From contig DATLXH010000162.1 in NCBI GenBank assembly GCA_035576005.1, forward strand, positions 1 to 41,845: 41,845 bases of DNA, read 5' to 3'. The notes below the pieces were generated by a model. It ran no database searches and was not told the origin of the DNA. It saw only the letters and a program-made list of their open reading frames with translations. Source of the DNA: DATLXH01 sp035576005. GTDB taxonomy: Bacteria; Acidobacteriota; Thermoanaerobaculia; Gp7-AA8. This document shows positions 1 to 8,464 of the stretch, piece after piece. Position numbers and translations under genes: made by a program. How positions within the stretch are numbered: position 1 is the first letter of the stretch; each line of letters begins with the position of its first letter.

Positions 1-26
1 GACTTCGGTCTTCCGGGACCATGCTT

Positions 27-101
27 CTAATCGGGCTCAATGCTGCGCACCAAAGCTTCGACGGCCTCGCCTGCGGACCACTCGCGCAGAATACAGTTCA
101 T
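27..101 (-). CDS. possible small ORF or gene remnant (24 aa)
   Basis: A short minus-strand frame opens with ATG preceded by GGGAGCGG four bases upstream, and ends in TAG. The translation (MNCILREWSAGEAVEALVRS then IEPD) has an ordinary protein composition rather than the Arg/Ser-rich look of shadow frames here. The same frame runs on upstream to a GTG at 119. It may be a real small gene or the degraded end of a larger one; I recognise no family. It sits just outside a palindromic repeat. Confidence 0.2.
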   Translation of the reverse strand: MNCILREWSAGEAVEALVRSIEPD

Positions 102-174
102 CCCGCTCCCATGGCACACGTGCCATTTCGCATGCTTCTAAGAAACCGCCAGCATTTATGCGGGTTTGCGGCTG

Positions 175-350
175 TGTCATCCCGAGCGGATGTACGGCAG
201 AGTGCCGCGACTGAGAAAGAGAAACGAGGTGTCACCCGAGCGTCGAGCGAGGGATCTGGGCGGGGAATTCATGCACGAACAACGATTCCGAATCATGATT
301 CACAGCGTAAGGCCCCCGCCCAGATCCCTCGCTCGACGCTCGGGATGACA
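175..350. repeat. family B dispersed palindromic repeat, copy 1
   Basis: The element is bounded by perfect 14-base inverted ends, TGTCATCCCGAGCG at 175-188 and its complement at 337-350. A second internal arm (230-265) pairs with 314-350 over about 36 bases with one extra base, leaving a loop of about 48 nt that holds the small palindrome GAATCATGATTC. The part between the two left arms (about 195-230: GTGCCGCGACTGAGAAAGAG then AAACGAG) recurs in inverted orientation beside the copy at 30293. Sequence from 351 to 474 holds no recognisable gene and probably contains the promoter of the next gene. Confidence 0.8.
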
Positions 351-474
351 CATTGCGTTTCTCCAGCGATCACTTCGCGGCCACCGCGAAGTACAGCCAC
401 TCAGGATGACGAATCGCTGGTGACGGTGGCGTTAGGCAACGCGCCTGCACCCAAAACTGCGAAAGCCGTTTACG

Positions 475-2724
475 ATGAGGATCGTGCATCTGGAGTCTCG
501 TAACTTGTGGGTGGTGGGGGCGGTAGTGACCTCGCTCACCCTCGCGCAACTACTCTTCGCACCGCTACCAGCCGTTGCGGCATGGCTGACACTCGGAGCG
601 GTCGCCGCGGTTGTCGTACTGCTGCGATCGGCGCGCGGATCGGACGCTTTGCGGCGCGCGTTCGGCCCGGACGACAAGCCCGAGCCAGCAGGTTCCGCCC
701 TCGCATGCGCCGCCGGCGCCCTGTTCGTTGTCGGAGTGCTGGCGATACTCGAGTGGCGCTGGCCGCTCTATTTCACGCAGGACGATAATCTGACTGCTCT
801 CCCGGTCACGATTGCCGGCTGCCGTAGCGTGTTAGCCGGCGTTTTTCCGCAATGGAACCCGTTCCAGTTTCTCGGACAGCCGACGAGTGTGCAGTCGATC
901 TTCGCGCTGACCTATCCGTTTACCTACGTTTCGTTTTTCATCGCCCGCGCCTTCGGCAGCGACCGCTACTTCGTCGAAGTCTTCTCGCTGCTGCACTTCA
1001 TTGCCGGCTACTTCGCGTGCTACGCCGCCGCGCGGGCGGCACGACTAGGTCCAGCCTGGGCGATGCTCGTGGGAGTCGCTACGGTCCTGTCGGGGACGGC
1101 TCTGATGATTGGCCGCTCGTATGCGCAGATGACGCCGGTACTCGTCTGGATGCCACTAATGATCGTCATGGTGGAGCGTCTGCGGCGCAACGGCGGCAGC
1201 ACGCGCTGGGCCGTTACGACGGGTGTGGTCATCGGCCTTTTCTGCCATTGCGGCAACGCGCAGATGTGGCTGTACGCTGTCCTCTTCATCTACCTCGCCA
1301 TCGCGTTGCTCGCGGCGGCCCGTCAGCTTGCGCCGGGGGGCGTGCTTTGGGCGTTGGCGGCGGGGGTGATTGGCCTGGGGTTTTCCCTCCCGCTCGCCAT
1401 CCCGCAGTTGTGGTTCATGCAGGACGTGGCGCGTGCCGGTGGAAGCGGCAATGGCATCGCGCCGTACCTGCACGCCCTGCTGCTGCCGGTTCCGTTCGCG
1501 CAAGCGACGCACCCGCAGCAATGGGGGAACTCGCCCGGCATGGCGACGTTCTATTACGGCGGCACCCTATTAACCGTCGTCGCGATCCTCGGTGGACTGG
1601 TACTCATCTCGCTTGCCCTTGCCGCGCGTCTCAGCCTCGACGACCTGCGTGCACTGGTCGGACGAAACGTATGGCTTTTAGCCGCAGCGATCTCGATCCT
1701 GATCGCCCTTGGTCCGCACGGTCCGTTCTGGTCTGCGATGAGTCTGCTTCCGATCCTGAACAAGTTCACCGGGCCGTGGAAGCTCCTCCTGTTCTTTCAC
1801 CTTTTCGCCGCCCTGAGCGCCGCGCTTGTGCTCCAACGGCTTTCCGGACGGCGTCTGGCGACCGGCGTTGCCGCCACTGTGATGGTGCTCCTCGCGTACA
1901 ACGCGTGGCACGCACGCGGTGCCTTCTACAACTTTGCGGACCGGCCGTACGAACAGCTTCCCCCCGCGATGAAAGCGCTGCTGATGTCAGGGCCGGAAAC
2001 AACGCGAGGCCGTATCTTTGCCATAGCGCCGCAGAGGAACGGCGCGCCGGGTTACATCGTGTCGCTGATGCACAACCTGCCAAGCTACTACGGCATTGCC
2101 GCGTTCGACGGCTACGACCCGTTTACCGGAATGACTTTCCAAAACCGAGGCACCTTCACGTTCGCTAATCGCGATCCAGTCGCCGCGTTCCGAGCGTACG
2201 GGGTCCGGTGGATCATCGTGCATGAGACGGCGTTCGCGCCGCCAGCACCCCGGTTGGACCAGACGATCAATCCGATGGAGATGCTCGATCCGTTTCGTCA
2301 GACCGTGCTGATTCGGCTCCTGTCGAACGCCGAGCTTCGCCTCCGTCTGCCGCATGTCGAGATCGGCGAGATCGTGGACGTCGATCCGCTGGCCTTTCTG
2401 GCCGGTGTGCCCGGTCGCCCACTGCAGATTTTGCTCGATCAGGCGGGCGCCACAGTCGATGTCAGCGCGCTCCCGGTTGGCGGGGCGGTGGTGGTGAACA
2501 TCCTGCTTCGCCGGGGCATGGAAGCCTTTGTCGACGGCCGGCCGGTCGAGCTCACAGGGGACGAATTCGGTCGAGTGGTCGTGCCTGTGCCGCCGAGCGC
2601 CTCGCGGCTGCGGGTCGCCTACTCGCCACCGTGGCTCGTCGCGATCGCTTCAGGAGCGACCATCGCGCTTTTCGGGCTCCTGGGCTGCTCGCTTCTCGCC
2701 CGCATTTCTCACTTCTCTTCGTGA
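475..2724 (+). CDS. polytopic membrane protein, YfhO/GT-C glycosyltransferase-like
   Basis: A 749-residue integral membrane protein. About a dozen hydrophobic segments fill residues 15-480. They are followed by a soluble domain (about 490-720) and a final transmembrane helix near residues 722-743. The first extracytoplasmic loop carries acidic residues (QDDN, near residue 102) where GT-C enzymes place their catalytic Asp. The many-helix plus C-terminal soluble domain layout matches YfhO-like proteins that use lipid-linked sugars. The substrate cannot be told. The ATG has no good Shine-Dalgarno; GTG 484 or 508 are alternatives. The last residues (ARISHFSS) are encoded by the end of a family A repeat, and the gene overlaps the convergent flavoprotein gene by 16 bases. 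Confidence 0.7.
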   Translation: MRIVHLESRNLWVVGAVVTSLTLAQLLFAPLPAVAAWLTLGAVAAVVVLLRSARGSDALRRAFGPDDKPEPAGSALACAAGALFVVGVLAILEWRWPLYFTQDDNLTALPVTIAGCRSVLAGVFPQWNPFQFLGQPTSVQSIFALTYPFTYVSFFIARAFGSDRYFVEVFSLLHFIAGYFACYAAARAARLGPAWAMLVGVATVLSGTALMIGRSYAQMTPVLVWMPLMIVMVERLRRNGGSTRWAVTTGVVIGLFCHCGNAQMWLYAVLFIYLAIALLAAARQLAPGGVLWALAAGVIGLGFSLPLAIPQLWFMQDVARAGGSGNGIAPYLHALLLPVPFAQATHPQQWGNSPGMATFYYGGTLLTVVAILGGLVLISLALAARLSLDDLRALVGRNVWLLAAAISILIALGPHGPFWSAMSLLPILNKFTGPWKLLLFFHLFAALSAALVLQRLSGRRLATGVAATVMVLLAYNAWHARGAFYNFADRPYEQLPPAMKALLMSGPETTRGRIFAIAPQRNGAPGYIVSLMHNLPSYYGIAAFDGYDPFTGMTFQNRGTFTFANRDPVAAFRAYGVRWIIVHETAFAPPAPRLDQTINPMEMLDPFRQTVLIRLLSNAELRLRLPHVEIGEIVDVDPLAFLAGVPGRPLQILLDQAGATVDVSALPVGGAVVVNILLRRGMEAFVDGRPVELTGDEFGRVVVPVPPSASRLRVAYSPPWLVAIASGATIALFGLLGCSLLARISHFSS
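2698..2712 (+). repeat. family A terminus inside the 3' end of a membrane-protein gene
   Basis: The 15 bases GCCCGCATTTCTCAC match the left terminus of the family A element exactly (compare 41668-41682). Here they lie inside the final codons of the upstream gene, next to its stop and inside the convergent overlap with the flavoprotein gene. Only this end is visible, so it is a solo terminus or decayed copy. Confidence 0.55.
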
Positions 2725-4301
2725 AACTCTTCCTCGGTATTGATCTCCCAAAGGTTCGCTTTGTCGAGCCGACCTTCAAGGATGTTGTCCACCGCCACCA
2801 TCGCCGTGAGCATCGAGTGGTCCTGGTTGTTGTATTTGTGCATGCCGTTGCGGCCGACGAGGAAGAGGTTGTCGAACGTATCGGTGAAGCGGCGCACGAC
2901 CTCGAACTCGCTATACGTGCCGAAGTATGCCGGGTAGGTCTTGGGGATGCGGATCACCACCGCGTCGAGGACATCGGCCGGGTCCGCGAGCTTCATCCTC
3001 GCCAACTCCTCTTTCGCTACGCTCACGATCCGCTCGTCGGGCCAGTTCCAGATCTCGTCCCCGGTCGTGCAGAAGAACTCGAGACCGATCCATGTCGTCG
3101 AGGGGTCGGCCACCATGTATGGACTCCAGTTGTTGAAGACCTGCATCCTTCCGACGAGCACGTCCGGCTCCTGGATGTAGATCCAGTTGTCGCGGATGCG
3201 GGAGCCGTCTTCCTCTGTGACCAGCATTTTCTTCAGCAGAAGCCCTACGGTGATGAAGTCGCGATACATGAGCCCCTCGGATACGCGGAGCACGTCATCC
3301 GGCACCGGGCAGTCGAGCGCGCGAACCAGGTGCCGGACTGGCATCGTCGAGAAGACATAGTCGGCCGCAAGCTCAACTTCCGCGCCGTCCGACTCGCGGC
3401 GCGCGATGATGCCGCGGATACGGCGGCCGTCCTCGCTGGTCAGCAGCCGCACCAACCGATGGTTCATGAGGAACTCGGCGCCGCGCTCGCGCAAGAGGCG
3501 CTCTACCTCTTCCCACATCTGCCCCGGGCCGAACTTCGGATAGAGGAAACGCTCGATGAGCGACGTCTGAGTATTCTTCTGCGCAAGATCGCTCCCGCCC
3601 CCGATCAGTCGCCGCAGATTGTGGGCGATTGCGGCGAAGATCGACAGGCCTTTGATTCGCTGCGCGCCCCACTCCGCGCTGATCTCGTTGCACGGCACTC
3701 CCCACACCTTCTCTGTGTATGACTTGAAGAATGTGCGGTAAAGCTCGCGGCCGAAACGGTTGATGAAGAACTCCTCGAGGTTGCGCTCCGGACGGATGGG
3801 GAAGAGCGCGCTTCGGATGTACGAGAGGCCGATGCGGGTCGAGCGGACGAGGCCGAGCTTGCGGAGCGTCGCAGGTGAGAGCTTGATCGGATACTCGAAG
3901 AACTTCCGATTGAAGTAAATGCGCGAGCGCCTCGAGCGGACGAGCATCACTCGATCTTCGCGATCAGGATCTGCGCTCTCGAGGCCATCGACAGTGCGAC
4001 TGCGGCCGCGGTACGTTACCATTTGCGAGGGATCATCGATTTTCTGCAGAGGCAGGATGGATAGCCACCAATCCATCACCCGGTCGGATTTCGAAAAGAA
4101 TCGGTGTCCACCGATGTCGATCCGGTTGCCTTTGTAGTTGACTGTGCGCGAGATGCCCCCCATGGCGGAGGTCGTCTCGAGGATGATGGGGCGGACGCCG
4201 GTGCGCGTCATGAGCTCATAGGCGGCGGTGAGGCCGGCCGGCCCGGCCCCGATGATGAGGGCGGTGCCGTGCGGCACAGCCGGCGAGGTAGTGTCGCTCA
4301 T
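2709..4301 (-). CDS. NAD(P)/FAD-dependent oxidoreductase, UDP-galactopyranose-mutase-like
   Basis: A 530-residue flavoprotein. The N-terminal dinucleotide-binding motif GAGPAG is at residues 18-23, followed by the acidic end of strand 2 (LETTSAMGG, 41-49) and the GGHRFFSK segment (64-71) typical of amine-oxidase/UGM-like enzymes in polysaccharide clusters. A C-terminal FAD-closing segment (LFLVGRNGMHKYNNQDHSM, about 480-500) is present. UGM relatives use reduced FAD to isomerise a nucleotide sugar, but the exact substrate is not visible. Transcribed after the 741-residue membrane protein with a 13-base gap, so the two are probably one operon for envelope glycan synthesis. A generic FAD-dependent desaturase is the main alternative. 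Confidence 0.8.
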   Translation of the reverse strand: MSDTTSPAVPHGTALIIGAGPAGLTAAYELMTRTGVRPIILETTSAMGGISRTVNYKGNRIDIGGHRFFSKSDRVMDWWLSILPLQKIDDPSQMVTYRGRSRTVDGLESADPDREDRVMLVRSRRSRIYFNRKFFEYPIKLSPATLRKLGLVRSTRIGLSYIRSALFPIRPERNLEEFFINRFGRELYRTFFKSYTEKVWGVPCNEISAEWGAQRIKGLSIFAAIAHNLRRLIGGGSDLAQKNTQTSLIERFLYPKFGPGQMWEEVERLLRERGAEFLMNHRLVRLLTSEDGRRIRGIIARRESDGAEVELAADYVFSTMPVRHLVRALDCPVPDDVLRVSEGLMYRDFITVGLLLKKMLVTEEDGSRIRDNWIYIQEPDVLVGRMQVFNNWSPYMVADPSTTWIGLEFFCTTGDEIWNWPDERIVSVAKEELARMKLADPADVLDAVVIRIPKTYPAYFGTYSEFEVVRRFTDTFDNLFLVGRNGMHKYNNQDHSMLTAMVAVDNILEGRLDKANLWEINTEEEFHEEK

Positions 4302-4314
4302 GCAGGCCTCCCCA

Positions 4315-6540
4315 TCATTTCGCCGCCCGTGGAGTTTGGCGGCGCTGGAGCCGTATGAGCTGCCACTGCTCGTTCTCTGACGCGGCGGTGATCTCGTAGA
4401 ATTGCAGGATTTTGCCTATCACGAGGTGGTCGTCCCGCTCGATCTGCGCGGCCGTACGCCCGTCGAAACGGAGCCGCATGTCAGCCTTTCCGCGGCCGCG
4501 CACGAGCCAGCCGCGCTGAGTGGTGTCGGAGGTCATGTATCGGTCAAGGTACTCGAGCCGCCTGGCTTGCGGAATCGCGTCGAGGAGAATCGAAGGGATC
4601 GCGGGAATGAGTGACGGACGCGTACGATACAACGTTCGCCCTCTCTCCGTTCGCTTCAGGAGCGGCGCCGCCGCGGCACCAAGGAACGCCATGGGCTCGT
4701 CCGGAGGGACTTTCGCGAGACGCATGAGATGGGTGAGCGCAGGGTCCTCTGGCGGGAACTGCCGAGCCACGTTGGTGTCGTATCCGACGAGCGAGGCATG
4801 AATCGCGTTCGACGCCTGACCGGGATTCATGAGCGGAATCATGATGAGGAACGCCGGGATCGCTGCCGCCATCGCGCCGATGAGACGTGACGCTCCGCCC
4901 AGACGCTCACGAGCGACGTAGACGATGCAGGCCGTGGCCGTGAGCCCGATCGGCGTAAGGTTGGTGACGTTGTTTGGATGGCTCCGCGCGACGTAGTAAC
5001 TCGCGGTCGACCAGGTGGCACCCCAGCTCGCCGCGACGAGTGAAAGGGCGAGATAGTCACGTGCTCTGATCAGTGGCGCCGCTACCGTCGCGCCGATTGC
5101 CAGCACCAGGGCGAGCGCGATCCACGGCCGCACCAGCGCGGCCGGTAGCGTGCCGTACTGACCGGAGTAGGCAAGGGAGAACTCCCAGAAGCCGCGAAGA
5201 TCGTGGCTCTGACCTAACCGCGAGCCATAGAACAAATTGATGATGATGATGGCGAATGCCAGCACGAGCGGACCGGCCAGGACTATCTTCAGCGCGCGCG
5301 CGGCCGACCGCTCGCGCTTCACGGCCATGGCGAGCAGAATCGAAGCGGGAATCCATGTCGCTGTTACATAGGCCCAACTCTCAAACGACCAGAGGCTTCC
5401 GACCGCCCAAACCACCGCGCCGGCGAGTTGCACCGCGGCGCGGTGTCGCCCCTCGGTCACGAAGTTCCAGAGGAGAATCGCGAGAATGGCGTAGACCCAC
5501 AGGAAGCGGAACGGCCCGGTGCTCGGGTACTCCATTGGACCGCTGAGATGCTGAGCCGAGCCGCTGACTAGAAAAAATGCGGCCGTGGTGGCGAGGAGAC
5601 TGATGATGCGACCGAGCCAGTCGGGACGGCTTCGCTGCAGTGCGTACCAGGCGAAGGTTGCACATGCCGTGAGCAGCGCGACGTTGAGGAGGTAGAGCGC
5701 TTGGAATCTGTTTGCCCCCGGCGCTACGGCAAGCGTGAGCATACTGAGAAACCCGTACTGCGACGGCAGGTCCCACAGCAGCCACCCATGTGCCCGCAGG
5801 AGCTCAGCGGGCCCGACCAGAAAGCTCCAGTGGTGGAACGCTCCGAAGTTGTCGAGACGGTCAGCGCGTGTTGCGGCGATGAAGAACATCAGCGGCGCCG
5901 CGAATGCCACCATGCGTGCGGCCAACGAGATGTGCGCCTCACGTTGCCGGCAGAAAAGTAGCGCGGCGAGCGATGCTGCGAGTGTGGCGCCAAGTCCATA
6001 TGAAAGGAGGGATTGTGGCAGCGGTTGCCACCACCAGAGCAGCGTCGATGCTGCGAGCCACGCCGCCGCGATTGCGAACCAGTGGGGCGGAGCACGTCGG
6101 AGCGAGACTCCTCGCAGTTCTCCAGCTACGGCGATCGTCACGGCTGCCCCGACGATGGAGACGAGCCCCATCTGCGTCAGAAGGAGTCGCACCGCGACAA
6201 GTCCTGCCACGAACGCGCCGCCATACCGCAGCAGGTAACGTGTTCGTGGAGCGAGCTGCATGGCGTTTACGGCAACGATGAGCAGAGGGGAGAGCGTGCC
6301 GGCGGCGAGGTAGGCGCGCCAGTCGCGGCTCTCGCCTTCGGGCGCAGTCGCTCCGGCGGCGATGACGACGATGGCTACGACCGCGAATGCCAGCGCGAAA
6401 TCGAATGCCAGCTCGCGCGAGGTTGGGGGCTCATCACCAAACTCCGCGGAGGCACCAGCAAGTGCCGGGCGTAGCTCGTCCGGCTTCGCAGTGCTTTCCA
6501 GCGGCATGGCGTCGGATTCTAGCGGAAGTGGTTGATGCAC
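4315..6540 (-). CDS. large polytopic membrane protein of unknown function
   Basis: A 741-residue protein with a short cytoplasmic N-terminus (about 45 residues), some 13-15 hydrophobic segments from about residue 46 to 575, and a soluble C-terminal domain of about 165 residues. The second half of the membrane region and the soluble tail resemble GT-C-type mannosyl/arabinosyltransferase architecture, but I see no diagnostic motif. It is the first gene of a two-gene minus-strand unit with the flavoprotein gene downstream, which supports a role in surface glycan assembly. Start uncertain: ATG 6540 (as given) or ATG 6507, neither with a clear Shine-Dalgarno. The 126 bases upstream (6541-6666) show no gene. 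Confidence 0.65.
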   Translation of the reverse strand: MHQPLPLESDAMPLESTAKPDELRPALAGASAEFGDEPPTSRELAFDFALAFAVVAIVVIAAGATAPEGESRDWRAYLAAGTLSPLLIVAVNAMQLAPRTRYLLRYGGAFVAGLVAVRLLLTQMGLVSIVGAAVTIAVAGELRGVSLRRAPPHWFAIAAAWLAASTLLWWWQPLPQSLLSYGLGATLAASLAALLFCRQREAHISLAARMVAFAAPLMFFIAATRADRLDNFGAFHHWSFLVGPAELLRAHGWLLWDLPSQYGFLSMLTLAVAPGANRFQALYLLNVALLTACATFAWYALQRSRPDWLGRIISLLATTAAFFLVSGSAQHLSGPMEYPSTGPFRFLWVYAILAILLWNFVTEGRHRAAVQLAGAVVWAVGSLWSFESWAYVTATWIPASILLAMAVKRERSAARALKIVLAGPLVLAFAIIIINLFYGSRLGQSHDLRGFWEFSLAYSGQYGTLPAALVRPWIALALVLAIGATVAAPLIRARDYLALSLVAASWGATWSTASYYVARSHPNNVTNLTPIGLTATACIVYVARERLGGASRLIGAMAAAIPAFLIMIPLMNPGQASNAIHASLVGYDTNVARQFPPEDPALTHLMRLAKVPPDEPMAFLGAAAAPLLKRTERGRTLYRTRPSLIPAIPSILLDAIPQARRLEYLDRYMTSDTTQRGWLVRGRGKADMRLRFDGRTAAQIERDDHLVIGKILQFYEITAASENEQWQLIRLQRRQTPRAAK

Positions 6541-6666
6541 GCCCGCGATTGTGAACGCCAGGTCGCACGATTTAGGCGGTCGCGAAGGTCAATCCCGCGC
6601 ATTGCGCATCGGGCAAAATCGCCGAGCAGAGGGGTACGAATCCGCGGAGACCCTTGAGCGACGCCT

Positions 6667-7653
6667 TCATTCTTTCTTGACAGCATCGAAGATCATCACA
6701 TACGGCTTCCTCTCTGCCACGATCCAGCCTCGATACATTCCTTCAGAATTGAACGCCATGGAATGATGACCTGCGGCGTCGATTGCTATGACCCCACCTT
6801 CACCGCCAACGTTTCGAAGTTTCTCAATTACGAGTTGCGCGGCTTGCTCGACTGTCAGACCTTTGTATGAAACAAGCGCGCACACATCATGAGCCACGGC
6901 GTACCGAAGAAAGTATTCGCCATGCCCGGTTGCTGAAACCGCGCAGGAGCTGTTATCGGCATAGGTTCCGGCACCGATGATGGGTGAGTCGCCGACTCGG
7001 CCGTAGCGCTTATTCGTCATGCCACCTGTTGACGTAGCGGCCGCGACGTTGCCTGCGCGATCAACCGCTACGGCTCCGACGGTTCCGAATTTTCCGCGGG
7101 AGCCCTCAGATAGCGACGTAGACCATGTGCTTTCGTCATCGCTTTCCCGGGCGATCTCTTCCTGCAACTCAGACCACCGCCTGTCGCTCGAGAAGTAATT
7201 CAGCTCGGCGGTTTCAAGCTTCATATGCCTGGCGAAATCGTCAGCGCCCACTCCGCACAACATGACGTGAGGGGACTTCTCCATCACGGCCCGAGCAGCG
7301 GAAACTGGATTTCGTGCGATGGTAATGCCCGCCACTGCGCCGGCCTTCAGAGTCCGGCCCTCCATGATCGAGGCGTCCATCTCCACCTTACCGTCGTGAG
7401 TGAACACCGATCCCCGGCCAGCATTGAAGAGCGGTGAGTCTTCCATCTCACGAACAGCGCCTTCGACAGCGTCGAGACTGCTCCCCCCTTTTTCGAGGAT
7501 CTCAAAGGCGTGGAGAAGGGTTGAGCGCAACGTCTCCAGGTACTGGGTTTCCAGCTCTCCCGTCAGCCCTTCCCTGGAGATGGTCCCGGCGCCGCCATGA
7601 ATGACCAGCTTCGGACGACCCTCGCCTCGTTCCGCTATCGTGCGACTCATCAT
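6667..7653 (-). CDS. iaaA: isoaspartyl peptidase / L-asparaginase, Ntn-hydrolase (family T2)
   Basis: A 328-residue plant-type asparaginase-family proenzyme. It hydrolyses isoaspartyl dipeptides and/or L-asparagine after autocleavage. VIHGGAGT (residues 17-24) and FNAGRGSVFT (76-85) are family signatures. The cleavage site lies before Thr191 in GTVGAVAVD, so Thr191 becomes the N-terminal nucleophile of the beta chain. STGGMTNKRYGRVGDSP (about 208-224) and the GTGHGE-like segment SATGHGEYF form the substrate pocket. Its ATG overlaps the stop of the upstream lipoprotein gene in an ATGA arrangement, implying translational coupling. No signal peptide is visible, so it is probably cytoplasmic. Isoaspartyl peptidase versus asparaginase preference cannot be decided here. 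Confidence 0.9.
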   Translation of the reverse strand: MMSRTIAERGEGRPKLVIHGGAGTISREGLTGELETQYLETLRSTLLHAFEILEKGGSSLDAVEGAVREMEDSPLFNAGRGSVFTHDGKVEMDASIMEGRTLKAGAVAGITIARNPVSAARAVMEKSPHVMLCGVGADDFARHMKLETAELNYFSSDRRWSELQEEIARESDDESTWSTSLSEGSRGKFGTVGAVAVDRAGNVAAATSTGGMTNKRYGRVGDSPIIGAGTYADNSSCAVSATGHGEYFLRYAVAHDVCALVSYKGLTVEQAAQLVIEKLRNVGGEGGVIAIDAAGHHSMAFNSEGMYRGWIVAERKPYVMIFDAVKKE

Positions 7654-8411
7654 TCAATCTTTGAATCGGTCCTGGGGTCTCGCCAGAGGCCGACGCGTTT
7701 GCGTTTGTAATCGACGGCAACGAGGAATTTGGAGAGCAGCCTGTTGCCGATCCGTACTTGTGGGACTGCGGCAACCCGGACGCCGACGTTACGAAACAGG
7801 TATCCGGCCAGTACCACGTCGACGTTCGCCCTGGAATTTGCTCCGGTGCCGGTTGCGACTGAGGGAGGCACAATCAGAGCGTCAGGCACCGTGGTGTCGA
7901 TCAGAGCGCGAGAACTCTTCCCGTCGATGACGATGTCAACCGCGGGCGCCTCAACGAAGTCCGACACCATCATGTCGTCCGTCACGAAGTCTGTCTTCTG
8001 CGAAAACGTCGCGAGGCCGCTGTTGTAGTCGATGGACAGGGACCCCGATTTCCAGACATCGATTCCCAGGATCGCATCGCCCATGCCTTGAAGGTCCGAG
8101 GTGACAGGGGTGATCGAAACCGCCCTGCGTCCTCCCAGGCGAACGCTGGTCTGCTCCTCGGGTGTCAGAGCTTCCCGTTTGATGAAGTCGCTCGACAGGA
8201 TAGTGGTGGGTGCAGCAGTTCCGAGAAGGAACCTGCCTTTTTTCGAGGCGATCGTCGCGGATTCGATGAACAGCTGATTCTTCCGCACCAGTAAGGCCAG
8301 ATTCAACTCGTCCGGAAGCTTTCCCTTCCATGGAATGAGCGAACCGCAACCCGCGCTGGTCGACAGGATTGCGAATGCGAGAATTGCCCGGGCCACGCTT
8401 CTGGTTACCAT
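7650..8411 (-). CDS. putative lipoprotein with degenerate retropepsin-like domains
   Basis: A 253-residue predicted lipoprotein. Residues 1-21 form a signal peptide and STSAGC ends in the lipidated Cys22. The fold looks like two retropepsin-like halves. The first half has LLGTAAPTT (62-70) where the catalytic DTG would be, so the Asp is missing, and then ILGIDVW (114-120), which fits the family's ILGxDxL signature. The second has ALIDTTVPDALI (169-180), a near-DTG that keeps Asp172. With one of two sites lost it may be a binding protein or an enzyme that needs a partner. The start is placed at ATG 8411 (AGGTG eleven bases upstream) because it gives a clean signal peptide; ATG 8444 would add 11 residues. 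Coupled to the isoaspartyl peptidase downstream and divergent from pruA. Confidence 0.6.
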   Translation of the reverse strand: MVTRSVARAILAFAILSTSAGCGSLIPWKGKLPDELNLALLVRKNQLFIESATIASKKGRFLLGTAAPTTILSSDFIKREALTPEEQTSVRLGGRRAVSITPVTSDLQGMGDAILGIDVWKSGSLSIDYNSGLATFSQKTDFVTDDMMVSDFVEAPAVDIVIDGKSSRALIDTTVPDALIVPPSVATGTGANSRANVDVVLAGYLFRNVGVRVAAVPQVRIGNRLLSKFLVAVDYKRKRVGLWRDPRTDSKIE

Positions 8412-8464
8412 ACGAAGTTTTTCACCTGAATCCGCCTGACGCAATTTCCGAGGAGAGAGCCTGA

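Noticed and set aside
166..348. 60-residue plus frame inside the first repeat
   Set aside because: It lies wholly within family B palindromic sequence, so its open frame reflects the repeat arms, not coding.
852..2168. 438-residue plus frame overlapping the membrane protein gene
   Set aside because: Arg/Ala/Pro-rich shadow of the 475-2724 gene; the hydrophobic, helix-rich frame is the real one.
2631..3722. 363-residue plus frame overlapping the flavoprotein gene
   Set aside because: Antisense to the clear FAD-binding gene and rich in His/Arg/Asp; no family features.
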